A stretch of 64,000 bases of DNA from Azospirillum sp. RU38E (GCF_900188385.1 NZ_FZOI01000010.1:62001-126000); one strand, 5' to 3'; shown: positions 7,413 through 17,336, counted from the stretch's first letter. Numbers and translations: made by a program. The notes: generated by a model not told the origin, from the letters alone.

Positions 7413-8798
7413 TCAGCGCAGGGCGGCCCGGATGTCCGGTTCTTCCAGCAACTGATCCAACGTCTGCCGGATGCGGTTGAAAATCAACGACATTTCATCA
7501 GCATTGCAGCACAGCGCCGGGGCCAGTCCGATGATACCATCAGCAAAGGCGCGGAAGATCACGCCATTCGCATAGGCCTTGGCAAACAGCCGGTCGGGCA
7601 GCTTCAAACCATTGTCAAAGCGGGCCTTGCTCTGCTTGTCGGCGACCAGTTCGATGGCCCCCAGCAGGCCCTGGCCGCGCGTTTCGCCCACCAGCGGATG
7701 ATCGGCCAAGCTGGCCAGCCCAGCGGCGAAATCGGCCCCCACCTTCTGCCCATTGGCCAGGATGCCACCCTCGGTATAAAGCCGCATCACCTCCAGCCCC
7801 ACGGCAGCGCTCACCGGGTGGCCGGAATAGGTGAAGCCATGGCCGATGGGCAGGTCGGGGGACGCCCCGTCGGCGATGCCCTTGAATATCTGTTCGGACA
7901 TCAGCACCGCCCCCATCGGGGCATAGCCGGCGGTCAGCCCCTTGGCCACCGTCATCAGGTCCGGCTGTACCCCTTCATGGTCACAGGCGAACATCGGGCC
8001 GGTGCGGCCGAAACCGGTGATCACCTCATCGGCGATGAACAGGATATCCAGTTCCCGGCATGCATCCCGCATGGCCTTCAGCCAGCCCTTGGGCGGCACC
8101 ACCACCCCGCCGGAGCCCTGGATCGGCTCACAGAAGAAGGCGGCGACATTATCCGCCCCCAGTTCGGCCACCTTGGCCTTCAACTGGGCGACCGACAGGT
8201 CGATCACCGCCTGGGCATCGCCGCCCACTGGGCTGCGATAGGGGTAGGGGGAGGGGATATGGTGCTGCCAGGGGCGCGGCACGTCGAAGAAGCGATGGAA
8301 ATTGCCCAGCGCCGTCAGCCCCGACCCGACGGTGGAGGAACCGTGATAGCCCCGCTCAAGCGCGATGAAGTGCTTCTTGGCCGGTTTGCCGATGGCGTTG
8401 AAATAATGGATGATGTAGCGCACGGCAGAATCCACCGCGTCTGACCCGCCAAGGGTGAAATAAACCCGGGTCAGATTGGCCGGGCTCAGCTCCACCAGCT
8501 TTTCCGCCAGCTTCACCGCCGGCTCGCTGCCGAAATGGAAATAGCCGGTGGCATAGGGCAGGCGGCGCATCTGTTCGGCCGCCACCTCCACAATGCTGTC
8601 CTGGCCATAGCCGACATTCACGCACCACAGGCCGGCAAAGGCATCGATCAGTTCCTTGCCATCCACGTCCGTCAGGAACATGCCCTTGCCGCTTTGCAGC
8701 AGGGTGGCGCCCCGCGCCTCGTGCCCGCGAAAGGAGGTGACCGGGTGGATCAGATGGTCGCGGTCGATATCCAGAAGGGAACGGTTGCGCTTCAGCAT
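7413..8798 (-). CDS. Class III PLP-dependent aminotransferase (omega-amino acid/amine type)
   Basis: A 461-residue fold-type I transaminase that moves an amino group from an omega-amino acid or diamine to a keto acid. Visible features are the N-terminal HPVTSF region, LWCVNVGYGQ, and GGSDAVDSAVR for cofactor phosphate binding. Next come FIADEVITGFGRTG, with the PLP-pocket Asp, and MTVAKGLTAGYAPMGAV, with the Schiff-base Lys. These resemble putrescine- or beta-alanine-pyruvate aminotransferases, but exact specificity cannot be assigned. The start ATG at 8798 gives a family-typical N-terminus; the frame continues 58 codons upstream without a homologous-looking sequence. It heads a likely operon with the Lrp regulator. 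Confidence 0.9.
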   Translation of the reverse strand: MLKRNRSLLDIDRDHLIHPVTSFRGHEARGATLLQSGKGMFLTDVDGKELIDAFAGLWCVNVGYGQDSIVEVAAEQMRRLPYATGYFHFGSEPAVKLAEKLVELSPANLTRVYFTLGGSDAVDSAVRYIIHYFNAIGKPAKKHFIALERGYHGSSTVGSGLTALGNFHRFFDVPRPWQHHIPSPYPYRSPVGGDAQAVIDLSVAQLKAKVAELGADNVAAFFCEPIQGSGGVVVPPKGWLKAMRDACRELDILFIADEVITGFGRTGPMFACDHEGVQPDLMTVAKGLTAGYAPMGAVLMSEQIFKGIADGASPDLPIGHGFTYSGHPVSAAVGLEVMRLYTEGGILANGQKVGADFAAGLASLADHPLVGETRGQGLLGAIELVADKQSKARFDNGLKLPDRLFAKAYANGVIFRAFADGIIGLAPALCCNADEMSLIFNRIRQTLDQLLEEPDIRAALR

Positions 8799-9362
8799 CG
8801 GGGTCTGCCTTGGGGGTGGATGAACCAAGCCAAAGCATAGGCCCGTCCTGCCGGGGCGTGTCGCTGATCTGGCCGCCGCAAAGCGGACCGGGGTGGGGAT
8901 TCGCCCCGGCGGGACGGCAGAATATGCTGCGCCGTGCTTGGGGTGGAATTTGTTGCGATGCAGCACGGACAAGCTGTCGCAGTGACATATCGAAGCAACC
9001 TATTTGATCGTCACCCCTTGTGCCGTGCGGTCCTTGGGATTCCGGCACCCTTGCATTCCCGCCATGCTGCAATGCGATGCTGCGACACTTGCGCCGTCGA
9101 CAAAGCGCCGCCCGCCATGGCAGAAGCGTCACCCCATGAATGGTTGCGTGTCTCACAAGCTGGCCGGATGCATGGCTCTGCCAAACATTCAGCCGTGTGA
9201 ATCACGCCAACCGCGCCCGCTTGCCTGCCATCCGCCTTTTTTAAGGGCGGGCGGTGGGCTGTCGCCTTTGTCGCAGGGCCCTGTCGGGGTCTTGCCGGGG
9301 CGGGCGGGTAGAACAGTTTGTCCGGCGAGTTTGTTCCAGCCCCTGAAAACGGGACCAGAAGC
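8799..9362. other. 564-bp intergenic region between divergent aminotransferase and ccoN genes
   Basis: It must hold promoters for both directions. I looked for an FNR/FixK box (TTGAT-N4-ATCAA or TTGA-N6-TCAA) ahead of ccoN and found only a half site, TTGAT at 9004. Short GC-rich inverted repeats are present (for example CCGGGG and CCCCGG around 8888-8909). Several small open frames cross the region but none has protein-like composition or a good ribosome site. Confidence 0.5.
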
Positions 9363-10823
9363 ATGAGCACCCCTTCCACCAGCCTGGCCCCGGCCGGGTC
9401 CATTCCCGGCCTGAATGAGGCGATTGTCCGCCGCTTCACGCTTGCCACCGTTATCTGGGCGCTGTTCGGCTTTGCCGCCGGCACCTGGGTGGCGACCCTG
9501 CTGGCCTTTCCGCACCTGAATATGGGGCTGGAAGGCAGCTTTGGCCGCCTGCGCCCGGTTCACACCACCGGCGTTATTCTGGGCTTCGGCGGCAATGCGC
9601 TGATCGCCACCTCGTTCTATGTCGTGCAGCGTACCTGCATGGTCGGGCTGTGGGGCGGCAAGCGTCTGGCCAACCTGTTCTTCTGGGGCTATCAGGCGTT
9701 CCTGGTCATCGCCATTTCCGGCTATCTGATGGGGATTACCCAGAGCAAGGAATATGCGGAACCGGAATGGTATGCCGACCTGCTGCTGCTGGTCGTCTGG
9801 GTGATCTATTTCGCCATCTTCGCTGGCACCATCGCCCGCCGGCGGGAACCACATATCTATGTCGCCAACTGGTTCTATCTGGCCTTCATCATCACGGTGG
9901 CCGTGCTGCACATCGTCAATAACCTGGCGATGCCGGTGGCGATCACGGGCACCAAGAGCTATTCCGCCTTCTCCGGCGTGCAGGATGCGCTGATCCAGTG
10001 GTGGTACGGCCATAACATGGTCGGGTTCTTCCTGACCGCCGGCTTCATCGGCATCATGTATTATTTCGTGCCCAAGCAGGCGGAACGGCCCATCTATTCC
10101 TATCGCCTGTCCATCGTGCACTTCTGGGCGCTGATCTTCCTCTATATCTGGGCCGGTCCGCACCATCTGCACTTCACCTCCCTGCCGGACTGGACGCAGA
10201 CGCTGGGCATGGCCTTCTCCATCATGCTGTGGATGCCGTCCTGGGGTGGCATGATCAACGGCATCATGACCCTGTCGGGCGCCTGGGGTAAGCTGCGCAC
10301 CGACCCGATCCTGCGCTTCCTGGTGGTGGCCGTCGCCTTCTATGGCATGGCCACGTTTGAAGGCCCGCTGATGGCGCTGAAGTCGGTCAATGCCCTGTCG
10401 CATTACACCGACTGGACCGTTGGCCATGTGCATTCCGGTGCGCTGGGCTGGGTGGCCTTCGTTGCCTTCGGCGCGCTCTATTACATGGTGCCGCGCCTGT
10501 GGCGCCGGCCGCTCTGGTCCATCCGTCTGGTCGAATGGCACTTCTGGATCGCCTCCATCGCCATCGTGCTCTACATCACCGCCATGTGGGTCAGCGGCAT
10601 CACCCAGGGCCTGATGTGGCGCGCCTATGATGCCATGGGCTTCCTGCAATACTCGTTCGCCGACAGCGTGGCGATGCTGCACCCCTATTACGTCATCCGT
10701 GCGCTGGGCGGGGTTCTGTACCTGACCGGCGGCATCCTGATGACCATCAACTTCGTCATGACCATCCGCCAGCCGGCCAGCCGCGAAGATAAAGCGGCTG
10801 TGTCCCCGGCCGTGACGGCCTGA
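9363..10823 (+). CDS. ccoN: cbb3-type cytochrome c oxidase subunit I CcoN
   Basis: Catalytic subunit of the high-affinity terminal oxidase, which reduces O2 to water in the inner membrane. It has 486 residues and about 12 hydrophobic helices. Haem and copper ligands are visible: His in RPVHTTG (about residue 67), WWYGHNMV (CuB His), the Tyr of [10 protein letters not shown] typical of the C-family active site, the His pair in WAGPHHLHF, and the two His of [11 protein letters not shown] for haems b3 and b. The ATG at 9363 gives the family length; a TTG 45 bases upstream is less likely. First gene of ccoNOQPGHIS. Confidence 0.97.
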   Translation: MSTPSTSLAPAGSIPGLNEAIVRRFTLATVIWALFGFAAGTWVATLLAFPHLNMGLEGSFGRLRPVHTTGVILGFGGNALIATSFYVVQRTCMVGLWGGKRLANLFFWGYQAFLVIAISGYLMGITQSKEYAEPEWYADLLLLVVWVIYFAIFAGTIARRREPHIYVANWFYLAFIITVAVLHIVNNLAMPVAITGTKSYSAFSGVQDALIQWWYGHNMVGFFLTAGFIGIMYYFVPKQAERPIYSYRLSIVHFWALIFLYIWAGPHHLHFTSLPDWTQTLGMAFSIMLWMPSWGGMINGIMTLSGAWGKLRTDPILRFLVVAVAFYGMATFEGPLMALKSVNALSHYTDWTVGHVHSGALGWVAFVAFGALYYMVPRLWRRPLWSIRLVEWHFWIASIAIVLYITAMWVSGITQGLMWRAYDAMGFLQYSFADSVAMLHPYYVIRALGGVLYLTGGILMTINFVMTIRQPASREDKAAVSPAVTA

Positions 10824-10843
10824 TCGGCGGGAGGGAATAGAGA

Positions 10844-11563
10844 ATGCCCAATCACGCGACTATCGAACGCAGCCTCTCGCTGCTCTCCATGCTGGCGCTG
10901 CTGGTGATTTCCATCGGCGGTCTGGTGGAGATCGTGCCGCTGTTCCGCATTGAAACGACGGTGGAAAAGGTGGCCGGGATGCGGCCCTACAGCCCGCTGG
11001 AACAGATGGGCCGCAATATCTACACCCGCGAGGGCTGCTATCTCTGCCATAGCCAGCAGATCCGCCCCTTCCGCGATGAGGTTGACCGGTACGGCCATTA
11101 CTCCATCGCGGCGGAGAGCATGTATGACCACCCGTTCCTCTGGGGGTCCAAGCGCACCGGTCCCGATCTGGCCCGCGTTGGCCTGAAATATTCCAACGCC
11201 TGGCATCTGGCCCACCTGGAAGACCCGCGCAGCGTGGTGCCGGTGTCGATCATGCCGGCCTATGCCGAACTGAAGAACCGCGACCTGGACCTGACCAGCA
11301 TTCCGGACCATCTGACGGCCCTGCGCAAGGTGGGCGTGCCCTATACCGATACGCAGATCAAGACCGCCATCGATGACGCCAAGGCTCAGGCCAGCGGCGT
11401 GGATGCCGATGGGCTGCTGGCCCGCTATCCCAAGGCCCGCCTGGGTGATTTCGATGGCCAGCCGAACCGCGTCACCGAAATGGATGCGCTGATCGCCTAT
11501 CTGCAGGTGCTGGGCACGCTGGTTGATTTCCGCGATGCCCGCCTGGATCCGGGGGCCAAATAA
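10844..11563 (+). CDS. ccoO: cbb3 oxidase monohaem subunit II CcoO
   Basis: A 239-residue membrane-anchored cytochrome c that passes electrons to CcoN. One N-terminal anchor helix (about residues 12-32) is followed by a periplasmic domain with a single haem c site, CYLCH at residues 65-69, in the family context [17 protein letters not shown]. Met residues downstream (for example SIMPAY) can supply the axial ligand. A strong GGGAGGG ribosome site precedes the ATG. The stop overlaps the ccoQ start by one base (TAATG). Confidence 0.97.
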   Translation: MPNHATIERSLSLLSMLALLVISIGGLVEIVPLFRIETTVEKVAGMRPYSPLEQMGRNIYTREGCYLCHSQQIRPFRDEVDRYGHYSIAAESMYDHPFLWGSKRTGPDLARVGLKYSNAWHLAHLEDPRSVVPVSIMPAYAELKNRDLDLTSIPDHLTALRKVGVPYTDTQIKTAIDDAKAQASGVDADGLLARYPKARLGDFDGQPNRVTEMDALIAYLQVLGTLVDFRDARLDPGAK

Positions 11564-11733
11564 TGACGGAAGAGGCAATCCTGTCGCTGCTGCGTCAGGC
11601 CTGGCTGGTGATGGCCGTGGTGGTCTTCTTCGCCCTGCTGTGGCGGACCCTGCGGACCAGCAACGGCAAGACCATGCGCGATCACGCGCTTATTCCTTTC
11701 CAGATCAAGGATGATGATCATGGCGCAGCGTGA
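11563..11733 (+). CDS. ccoQ: cbb3 oxidase subunit CcoQ
   Basis: A 56-residue protein, short but intact. One membrane helix (about residues 12-28, WLVMAVVVFFALLW) is followed by a basic then acidic tail containing ALIPFQIKDDD, typical of CcoQ. It stabilises the oxidase complex. The start overlaps the ccoO stop; the 3' end overlaps the ccoP start by 14 bases. Confidence 0.88.
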   Translation: MTEEAILSLLRQAWLVMAVVVFFALLWRTLRTSNGKTMRDHALIPFQIKDDDHGAA

Positions 11734-12586
11734 GCGCGATGCATTGACCGGCCGTCTGACCACGGGTCACGAGTGGGACGGTATCAAGGAACTCTCCACG
11801 CCGATTCCCACCTGGTGGATCACGACCTTCCTGATCTCCATCATGGTGGCGCTGATCTATCTGTGGCTGATGCCGTCCTTCGCCACGACCAAGAGCCTGG
11901 AGCCGGGCCTGCTCGGCTGGTCCTCGCGCGGGGAGCTGCGGGAGGAACAGGCCATCGCCGCCGCCGCCCAGGCCCCCTGGCGCCAGCGCCTGATGGCCGT
12001 GCCGCTGGAGGAAGTGAGCAAGGATGAGGAGCTGCGCCGCTTCGTGCAGGCCGGCGGCCGCGCGCTGTTCAATGAAAATTGCGCACCTTGCCATGGTGTG
12101 GGGGGCGGTGGCCAGCAGGGCCAGTTCCCGGCGCTGCTGGACGATGACTGGCTGTGGGGTGGCAAGCCCGCCGATATCATCCAGACCGTGCGCCACGGCA
12201 TCCGCAACACGGATGAGGAAAGCCGCCAGTCGGCCATGCCGGTGTTCGGCGACAGCCTGTCCAAGGAACAGATCGCCAATGTGGCGGATTATGTGCTGAC
12301 GCTGGCCGACAAGTCCAAGGCCGACAGCCGCGCCGCCCTGCCGGGTGCCGCCCTGTTCAAGGATAATTGCGCCGGCTGCCATGGTGAGAATGGCGAGGGT
12401 GGGCGTGATTTCGGCGCGCCGCGCCTGAATGATGCCATCTGGCTCTATGGTGGCAGCCGCGACGCCATCATCCACCAGATCACCAGCCCGCGCATGGGCT
12501 CCATGCCCAGCTTCGCCAGCCGCCTCAATGAGGAATCGCTGCGGATGCTGGCGCTCTACGTCCATGGCCTGGGCGGGGGTGAGTGA
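11720..12586 (+). CDS. ccoP: cbb3 oxidase dihaem subunit CcoP
   Basis: A 288-residue membrane-anchored dihaem cytochrome c, the electron entry point of the oxidase. An N-terminal amphipathic stretch with the typical TGHEWDGIKELSTPIPTWW is followed by one transmembrane helix, then two cytochrome c domains with NCAPCHG and NCAGCHG. Three in-frame ATGs lie at 11711, 11714 and 11720; the last has AAGG at a 9-base spacing and is preferred. It overlaps ccoQ upstream and ccoG downstream. Confidence 0.95.
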   Translation: MAQRERDALTGRLTTGHEWDGIKELSTPIPTWWITTFLISIMVALIYLWLMPSFATTKSLEPGLLGWSSRGELREEQAIAAAAQAPWRQRLMAVPLEEVSKDEELRRFVQAGGRALFNENCAPCHGVGGGGQQGQFPALLDDDWLWGGKPADIIQTVRHGIRNTDEESRQSAMPVFGDSLSKEQIANVADYVLTLADKSKADSRAALPGAALFKDNCAGCHGENGEGGRDFGAPRLNDAIWLYGGSRDAIIHQITSPRMGSMPSFASRLNEESLRMLALYVHGLGGGE

Positions 12587-13935
12587 TGAAGGGCGTCCCC
12601 GCCACAGCCAGCGGCCGCTATCGTCGCATCAAGACGGGGCTGGCCTGCCTGCTGCTTGGCTGGTTTTTCCTGGTGCCGTTCCTGCGCTGGGACCGGGGGC
12701 CTGACCTGCCGGGCCAGGCCATCCTGTTCGACCTGCCGGGACGGCGGCTGTTCCTGTTCGGCTGGGAATTCTGGCCGCAGGATCTGCCGATCGCCGTGGG
12801 TCTGCTGGTGGGGGCCGCCTCTCTGTTATTTTATGCCACCGCACTGGCGGGCCGCGTCTGGTGCGGCTTTGCCTGTCCGCAGACGGTGTGGACCGATCTG
12901 TTTTTCGCGGTGGACCGGTTTTGTGAACATCGCCGCATCCCGCCGGTGCTGGTGAAGATCGCCATCGCCCTGCTGACCGGGTTCGGTTTCGCCTGCTGGT
13001 TCACCGATGCGCCGACGCTGGCCGGCCGGTTGCTGGGCGGGTCGGCTGCCCCCGGTTCCTATGGCGCGGTCCTGATCATTGGCGGCCTGACCTGGCTGCT
13101 GGGTGTTTATGCCAAGCAGCGCGTCTGCCTGCATATGTGCCCCTGGCCGCGCTTTCAGGCGGCCCTGCTGGACCGTGACAGCCAGGTGGTCACCTATCAG
13201 GCCTGGCGCGGTGAAAGCCGGGGCCGCAAGCGCATTCCCCTGCGGGAGGATCTGGGTGGAGAACCGGGCGGCACGCGCGGCGATTGTATTGACTGCACCC
13301 GCTGCGTCGCCGTCTGCCCCACCCTGATCGATATCCGCGACGGGCTGCAGATGGGTTGCATTGGCTGTGGCCTCTGTGTTGATGCCTGCGACACGGTGAT
13401 GGACAAGATCGGCCGCCCCAAGGGCCTGATCCGTTTTGACAGCGAAACGAATGCCAACGCCAAAAGCTGGACCAAGACGCTGCCGCGTCCCTTCGCGGCC
13501 AAGCCGATGCTGTTCCTGTCGGTGGCGGTGCTGGCCCTGGGGGCGGCCCTGTTCGCCATGCTGACGCTGAGCCCGCTGCGCGCTGATCTGGACCCGCAGC
13601 GCAACCCGCTGTTCGTGCGCCTGTCCGATGGTGGCATCCGCAATGATTTCCTGCTGCATATCCAGGCCCGGCAACCCGGCCTGTCCACCCTGCGCCTGCG
13701 TCTGGCGGAAGGGGAGGCGGGTTTGCTGCGACTGGCCAGCAGTGGGGATCATATCGGTGCCGAAACAGTTGACGTGACGCTGGATCAGCGCGAGTTGCGC
13801 GAACGTCTGCTGATCACCCGCCCGGCCGGGGCCGATGCCAAGGGCCGGTCGCCGCTGCATCTGCTGGTGCAGGATGCCCGCGACGGGCGGTTGCTGGGCA
13901 CGGTGGAAACCCAGTTCTGGGGGCCGGAATCATGA
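12586..13935 (+). CDS. ccoG: Cytochrome oxidase accessory protein CcoG/FixG
   Basis: A 449-residue membrane protein with a polyferredoxin-type core, implicated in copper reduction during cbb3 assembly. Features: several membrane helices; the CGFACPQTVW motif early, in the NapH-like region; two 4Fe-4S clusters (CIDCTRCVAVCP and CIGCGLCVDAC) around residues 230-270; then a C-terminal periplasmic Ig-like domain. ATG at 12586 overlaps the ccoP stop. It is coupled to ccoH by a 4-bp overlap. Confidence 0.95.
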   Translation: MKGVPATASGRYRRIKTGLACLLLGWFFLVPFLRWDRGPDLPGQAILFDLPGRRLFLFGWEFWPQDLPIAVGLLVGAASLLFYATALAGRVWCGFACPQTVWTDLFFAVDRFCEHRRIPPVLVKIAIALLTGFGFACWFTDAPTLAGRLLGGSAAPGSYGAVLIIGGLTWLLGVYAKQRVCLHMCPWPRFQAALLDRDSQVVTYQAWRGESRGRKRIPLREDLGGEPGGTRGDCIDCTRCVAVCPTLIDIRDGLQMGCIGCGLCVDACDTVMDKIGRPKGLIRFDSETNANAKSWTKTLPRPFAAKPMLFLSVAVLALGAALFAMLTLSPLRADLDPQRNPLFVRLSDGGIRNDFLLHIQARQPGLSTLRLRLAEGEAGLLRLASSGDHIGAETVDVTLDQRELRERLLITRPAGADAKGRSPLHLLVQDARDGRLLGTVETQFWGPES

Positions 13936-14402
13936 AGCGTGACCGTTGGATTCCCTTTGCTTTTGTGGGCTTTTTCCTGCTGCTGTTCTCGGTACAGGGC
14001 GTCTTCGTCTCCATCGCGGTGAAGACCTTCCCCGGTCTGGTGACGGACAAGCCCTATGCCACCGGTGTGGGCTATAATGCGGTGCTTAAGGAACAGGCGG
14101 CGGAAGCCGCCCTGGGCTGGCAGGTGCAAACCCGCTTTGAACCGACCGGCCCGCTGGCCGGGCGGCTGACGCTGCAGGTGACAGATGCCAACGGGGAGCC
14201 TGTGGAAGCGCATATCGTTGCGCAGGCGGAACGGATGACCAAGTTCCCGCAGATCGTCGAACTGGCGACGGAAACCACGTCCCGTGGTGAAGCGGTGCTG
14301 CCGGTGAAGCTGCCGCTGGCCGGCCGCTGGTTCGTGCGGCTGACGGTGAACCGTGGCGCTGACCATGTGGCCCGCATTGTTGAAATTGAGGTCTGGCCGT
14401 GA
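13932..14402 (+). CDS. ccoH: FixH/CcoH family assembly protein
   Basis: A 156-residue protein with one N-terminal membrane helix (residues about 7-29) and a periplasmic FixH domain. It keeps the family pattern just after the helix (VAVKTF-like stretch, then TDKPYATGVGYN). It is needed for cbb3 assembly and is thought to act with CcoI and CcoG on copper insertion. The start overlaps the ccoG stop (ATGA); the stop overlaps the GTG of ccoI. Confidence 0.93.
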   Translation: MKRDRWIPFAFVGFFLLLFSVQGVFVSIAVKTFPGLVTDKPYATGVGYNAVLKEQAAEAALGWQVQTRFEPTGPLAGRLTLQVTDANGEPVEAHIVAQAERMTKFPQIVELATETTSRGEAVLPVKLPLAGRWFVRLTVNRGADHVARIVEIEVWP

Positions 14403-16630
14403 CAGCGCTGGCCGGCACCTTCCCGTCCGAACAGCGGACCCTGCCGGAACAGGGTTCCGTGCTGGGCTTCGTTGACCGCGACGGGGCGGAATGCCGGCTG
14501 AATCTGCTGGTGGAGGGGGCGCATTGCGCCGCCTGCATCCAGGCGGTGGAAGGGGCGGTGGCGGCCGAACCGGGGGTGACCGAGGCCCGGTTGAACCTGA
14601 CCCTGCGCCGCCTGAGCCTGCGCTGGCAGGGCGATGCCGCCGAGGCGGACCGGCTGGCCGCGCGGATTGAGGCGGCGGGTTACAAGGTAGTGCCCTTCGA
14701 CCCGGAATTCCTGGAAAGCAGCGACCAGCAGACTTGGCGCAACCTGTTGCGCGCCCTGGCTGTGGCCGGCTTTGCCGCCAGCAACGCCATGATGCTGTCC
14801 ATCCCCGTCTGGGTTGGTTTCGCTACCGATATGGAAGAGGGCACGCGCCTGCTGTTGCAGGCGATCAGCGGGCTGGTGGCGGTGCCGGCGGTGCTTTATG
14901 GCGGGCGGCTGTTCTATCGCTCCGCCTGGAATGCGCTGCGCACGGCGCGGACCAATATTGATGTGCCCATCACGCTGGGCCTGCTGCTGACGCTGGGCAT
15001 CTCTGTGGTGGAACTGCTGCGCGGCGGCCCGCATGTCTATTTTGACAGTGCGGCTTCCCTGCTGTTTGTGCTGCTGCTGGGGCGGGTGCTGGAATTCCGC
15101 GTGCGGGCACGGGCGCGGCAGACGCTGGAACAGTTCCTGCTGATGCAGTCGCGCGGGGCGACGCGGGTGATGGCGGATGGCACGCTGGCGCAGCTGCGCG
15201 CGGCCGATATCCTGCCCGGCATGGTGCTGCTGGTGCGCCCCGGCGAACAGGTGCCGGTGGATGGCACCATCCTGTCCGGCCATAGCGAGATGGACCGCGC
15301 TGCCGTGACGGGCGAACCGGTGCCGCTCTCCGTGGCACCCGGTGACGCGCTGGTGGCCGGCATGATCAATGGCGGCGGGGCGCTGCATTTGCGCGCCGAC
15401 CGCGCCATGGCCGACAGCCATCTGGCGGAAATGGCGCGGCTGGTGGAAGCAGCGGAGACGCGCCGGGGCCATCTGGTGGCGCTGGCCGACAAGGTCTCCG
15501 CCATCTGGACGCCGATCATCCATGCCTGTGCTGCCGGCACCTTCCTTTACTGGCTGTTCCTGGGCGGGGCCGGCTTTGCCACCGCGCTGCTGTATGCGGT
15601 GGCGGTGCTGATTATTGCCTGCCCCTGCGCCATCGGGCTGGCTGTGCCGGCGGTGCAGGTGGTCAGCCGGGGGGCGCTGCTGCGCCGGGGCATTCTGCTG
15701 CGCGGCGGCGATGTGCTGGAACGGCTGGCCGTGGTGGATCGGGTGGTGCTGGACAAGACCGGTACCCTGACAGAGGGTCGTCCGCGCCTGCTGCGCGACC
15801 CCTCGCGCGATCCGGCGGTGCTGGCCCTGGCGGCAGGGCTGGCGGCGCACAGCCTGCATCCGTTGGCCCGCGCCCTGGCGGCGGCGGTTCCCGCCGGATC
15901 GGCGGTGGAACTGACGGGCGATGTGCAGGAGGTGCCGGGCGCCGGCCTAGAATGGCAGGGGCCACAGGGTGCGGTACGCCTGGGCTCGGCCGGTTTCTGC
16001 GGGGTGCCGCCGGGTTTTGGCGCAGCCGAGATGGAGGCGGCCTCCACCGTCTGGCTGGCCCGCCCTGGTCGGCCGCCCGTCTGTTTCCGCTTTGCCGATA
16101 CCGTGCGGGCAGAGGCGGCGGAACTGGTGACCACCCTGAAACGCGCCGGCCTTGCCCCCTCCATCCTGTCCGGCGATGCGCAGGGGCCGGTGATGGACCT
16201 GGCCAAGCGGCTGGCGGTGCCGGCCGTGGCCGCCGCTGACCCAGCTGCCAAGCTGGCAGCGCTGGAGGCGTTGCGCGCCCAGGGCGCCCATGTGCTGATG
16301 GTGGGCGACGGGGTGAATGATGCGCCGGCGCTCGCGGGCGCGCATGTTTCCGCCAGCTTCACCCATGGCGCCCCGGTCAGCCAATGCGCGGCGGATATCG
16401 TGCTGCCGGCGGGCCGTCTGACCCTGCTGCCGGAAGCGATGCGGATTTCCCGCCGGGCCCTGGGCCTGATGCGGCAGAACATGATCATCGCTGCCATCTA
16501 TAATGCCGCCCTGGTACCGGTGGCGATGACGGGGCATGTCACGCCGCTTGCGGCCGCCATTGCCATGTCGGTCAGTTCCCTGACCGTGACCTTGAACGCG
16601 CTGCGCGCGGGGTGGGGCCGATGGACGTGA
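14399..16630 (+). CDS. ccoI: Copper-transporting P1B-type ATPase CcoI/FixI (second copy)
   Basis: A 743-residue copper exporter for oxidase maturation. The HMA domain has GAHCAACIQAV around residues 41-51, followed by eight-helix membrane topology with CPCAIGLAVPA, the phosphorylation motif DKTGTLT with Asp at residue 452, and VGDGVNDAPAL in the hinge. It lacks the Cys-rich N-terminal module of the first copy at position 9 and uses CAAC rather than CGAC in its HMA domain, so the two are diverged paralogs rather than a recent duplication. The GTG start overlaps the ccoH stop. Confidence 0.95.
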   Translation: MTALAGTFPSEQRTLPEQGSVLGFVDRDGAECRLNLLVEGAHCAACIQAVEGAVAAEPGVTEARLNLTLRRLSLRWQGDAAEADRLAARIEAAGYKVVPFDPEFLESSDQQTWRNLLRALAVAGFAASNAMMLSIPVWVGFATDMEEGTRLLLQAISGLVAVPAVLYGGRLFYRSAWNALRTARTNIDVPITLGLLLTLGISVVELLRGGPHVYFDSAASLLFVLLLGRVLEFRVRARARQTLEQFLLMQSRGATRVMADGTLAQLRAADILPGMVLLVRPGEQVPVDGTILSGHSEMDRAAVTGEPVPLSVAPGDALVAGMINGGGALHLRADRAMADSHLAEMARLVEAAETRRGHLVALADKVSAIWTPIIHACAAGTFLYWLFLGGAGFATALLYAVAVLIIACPCAIGLAVPAVQVVSRGALLRRGILLRGGDVLERLAVVDRVVLDKTGTLTEGRPRLLRDPSRDPAVLALAAGLAAHSLHPLARALAAAVPAGSAVELTGDVQEVPGAGLEWQGPQGAVRLGSAGFCGVPPGFGAAEMEAASTVWLARPGRPPVCFRFADTVRAEAAELVTTLKRAGLAPSILSGDAQGPVMDLAKRLAVPAVAAADPAAKLAALEALRAQGAHVLMVGDGVNDAPALAGAHVSASFTHGAPVSQCAADIVLPAGRLTLLPEAMRISRRALGLMRQNMIIAAIYNAALVPVAMTGHVTPLAAAIAMSVSSLTVTLNALRAGWGRWT

Positions 16631-16785
16631 TCCTTTTTCTGATACCGCTGGCCCTGGGGCTGGGCGGATTGGGCCTGGTGGGCTTTTTCTGGAGCCTGGA
16701 TAATGGCCAGTATGATGACCTGGATGGCGCTGCCCAGCGCATTCTGAATGAACCGGACGATAAGGTTGGAGGGGTTGAAAGATGA
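16621..16785 (+). CDS. ccoS: cbb3 oxidase assembly protein CcoS (second copy)
   Basis: A 54-residue protein. One membrane helix (residues 3-24) is followed by WSLDNGQYDDLDGAAQRIL, the CcoS signature. The ATG at 16621 lies inside the last codons of ccoI (10-bp overlap in another frame). The stop overlaps the next gene's ATG. It differs from the first copy mainly in the C-terminal tail. Confidence 0.92.
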   Translation: MDVILFLIPLALGLGGLGLVGFFWSLDNGQYDDLDGAAQRILNEPDDKVGGVER

Positions 16786-17336
16786 ATGAGTTGCTGCGCG
16801 GGGCGATCAATCTGGTCATGGCCGCACTGGCCGGATATCTGATGGGCGGGCTGATCGGCACGGCGGTGGCGGTGGCCCTGCTGGCCCTGGCCTATGGCGT
16901 GTGGCTGGCCATCCGCAGCCTGCCCAAGAATCCCGGTGACAGCGCCGCCGCCAAGCTGGCAGGTGAAGGCCTGGGCCTGCTGGGCAAGGCGCTGGCCATT
17001 CCGCTGGGGCTGATCGGCGCGGCTGTCGTCATGGGGATCGGCATTGGTCTCAGCATCGCCCAGCCGGTGCTGCGCCCCTTGGCCGCGCTCAGCGTGCTGG
17101 CAACGGTGCCCGGCCGGCTGTATCGTTTCGGGGCCAGCCTGTTCAGCGACCAGCTGCTGCCCTGGACTCTGGGCAATGTCATCCTGCTGTTGATCGGCGG
17201 CGTGGTGGTGATTGGCATCGATGTGGCCTTCTATGCCGCGCTGATCGCCGTGCCGCTGCTGATCCTGGCACTGGCCCTGCTGGCGCTGAAGGGTGGCGAA
17301 GACCCGGAGGCGCAGGGGGCGGGGGACCATCACTGA
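16782..17336 (+). CDS. Membrane protein of the cbb3 operon, function unknown
   Basis: A 184-residue, strongly hydrophobic protein with about four predicted membrane segments (residues about 8-40, 65-92, 125-150, 150-170). It has a Gly/Ala-rich middle and a short acidic, His-ending tail. I do not recognise the family. Its ATG overlaps the ccoS stop (ATGA), so it is translationally coupled to the oxidase-assembly genes, and a role in cbb3 biogenesis or copper handling is an inference from position only. Confidence 0.75.
   Translation: MNELLRGAINLVMAALAGYLMGGLIGTAVAVALLALAYGVWLAIRSLPKNPGDSAAAKLAGEGLGLLGKALAIPLGLIGAAVVMGIGIGLSIAQPVLRPLAALSVLATVPGRLYRFGASLFSDQLLPWTLGNVILLLIGGVVVIGIDVAFYAALIAVPLLILALALLALKGGEDPEAQGAGDHH

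Noticed and set aside
8934-9200. 88-codon frame between the aminotransferase and ccoN
   Set aside because: No ribosome site, no hydrophobic or domain pattern, and it covers a region that should hold promoters.
8941-9362. FNR/FixK box upstream of ccoN
   Set aside because: Only a TTGAT half site near 9004 was found; the second half does not match. Low-oxygen control is expected but not shown by this sequence.
14072-15859. 595-codon minus-strand frame opposite ccoH/ccoI
   Set aside because: Antisense to well-conserved cco genes, with low-complexity Gln/His/Arg composition.
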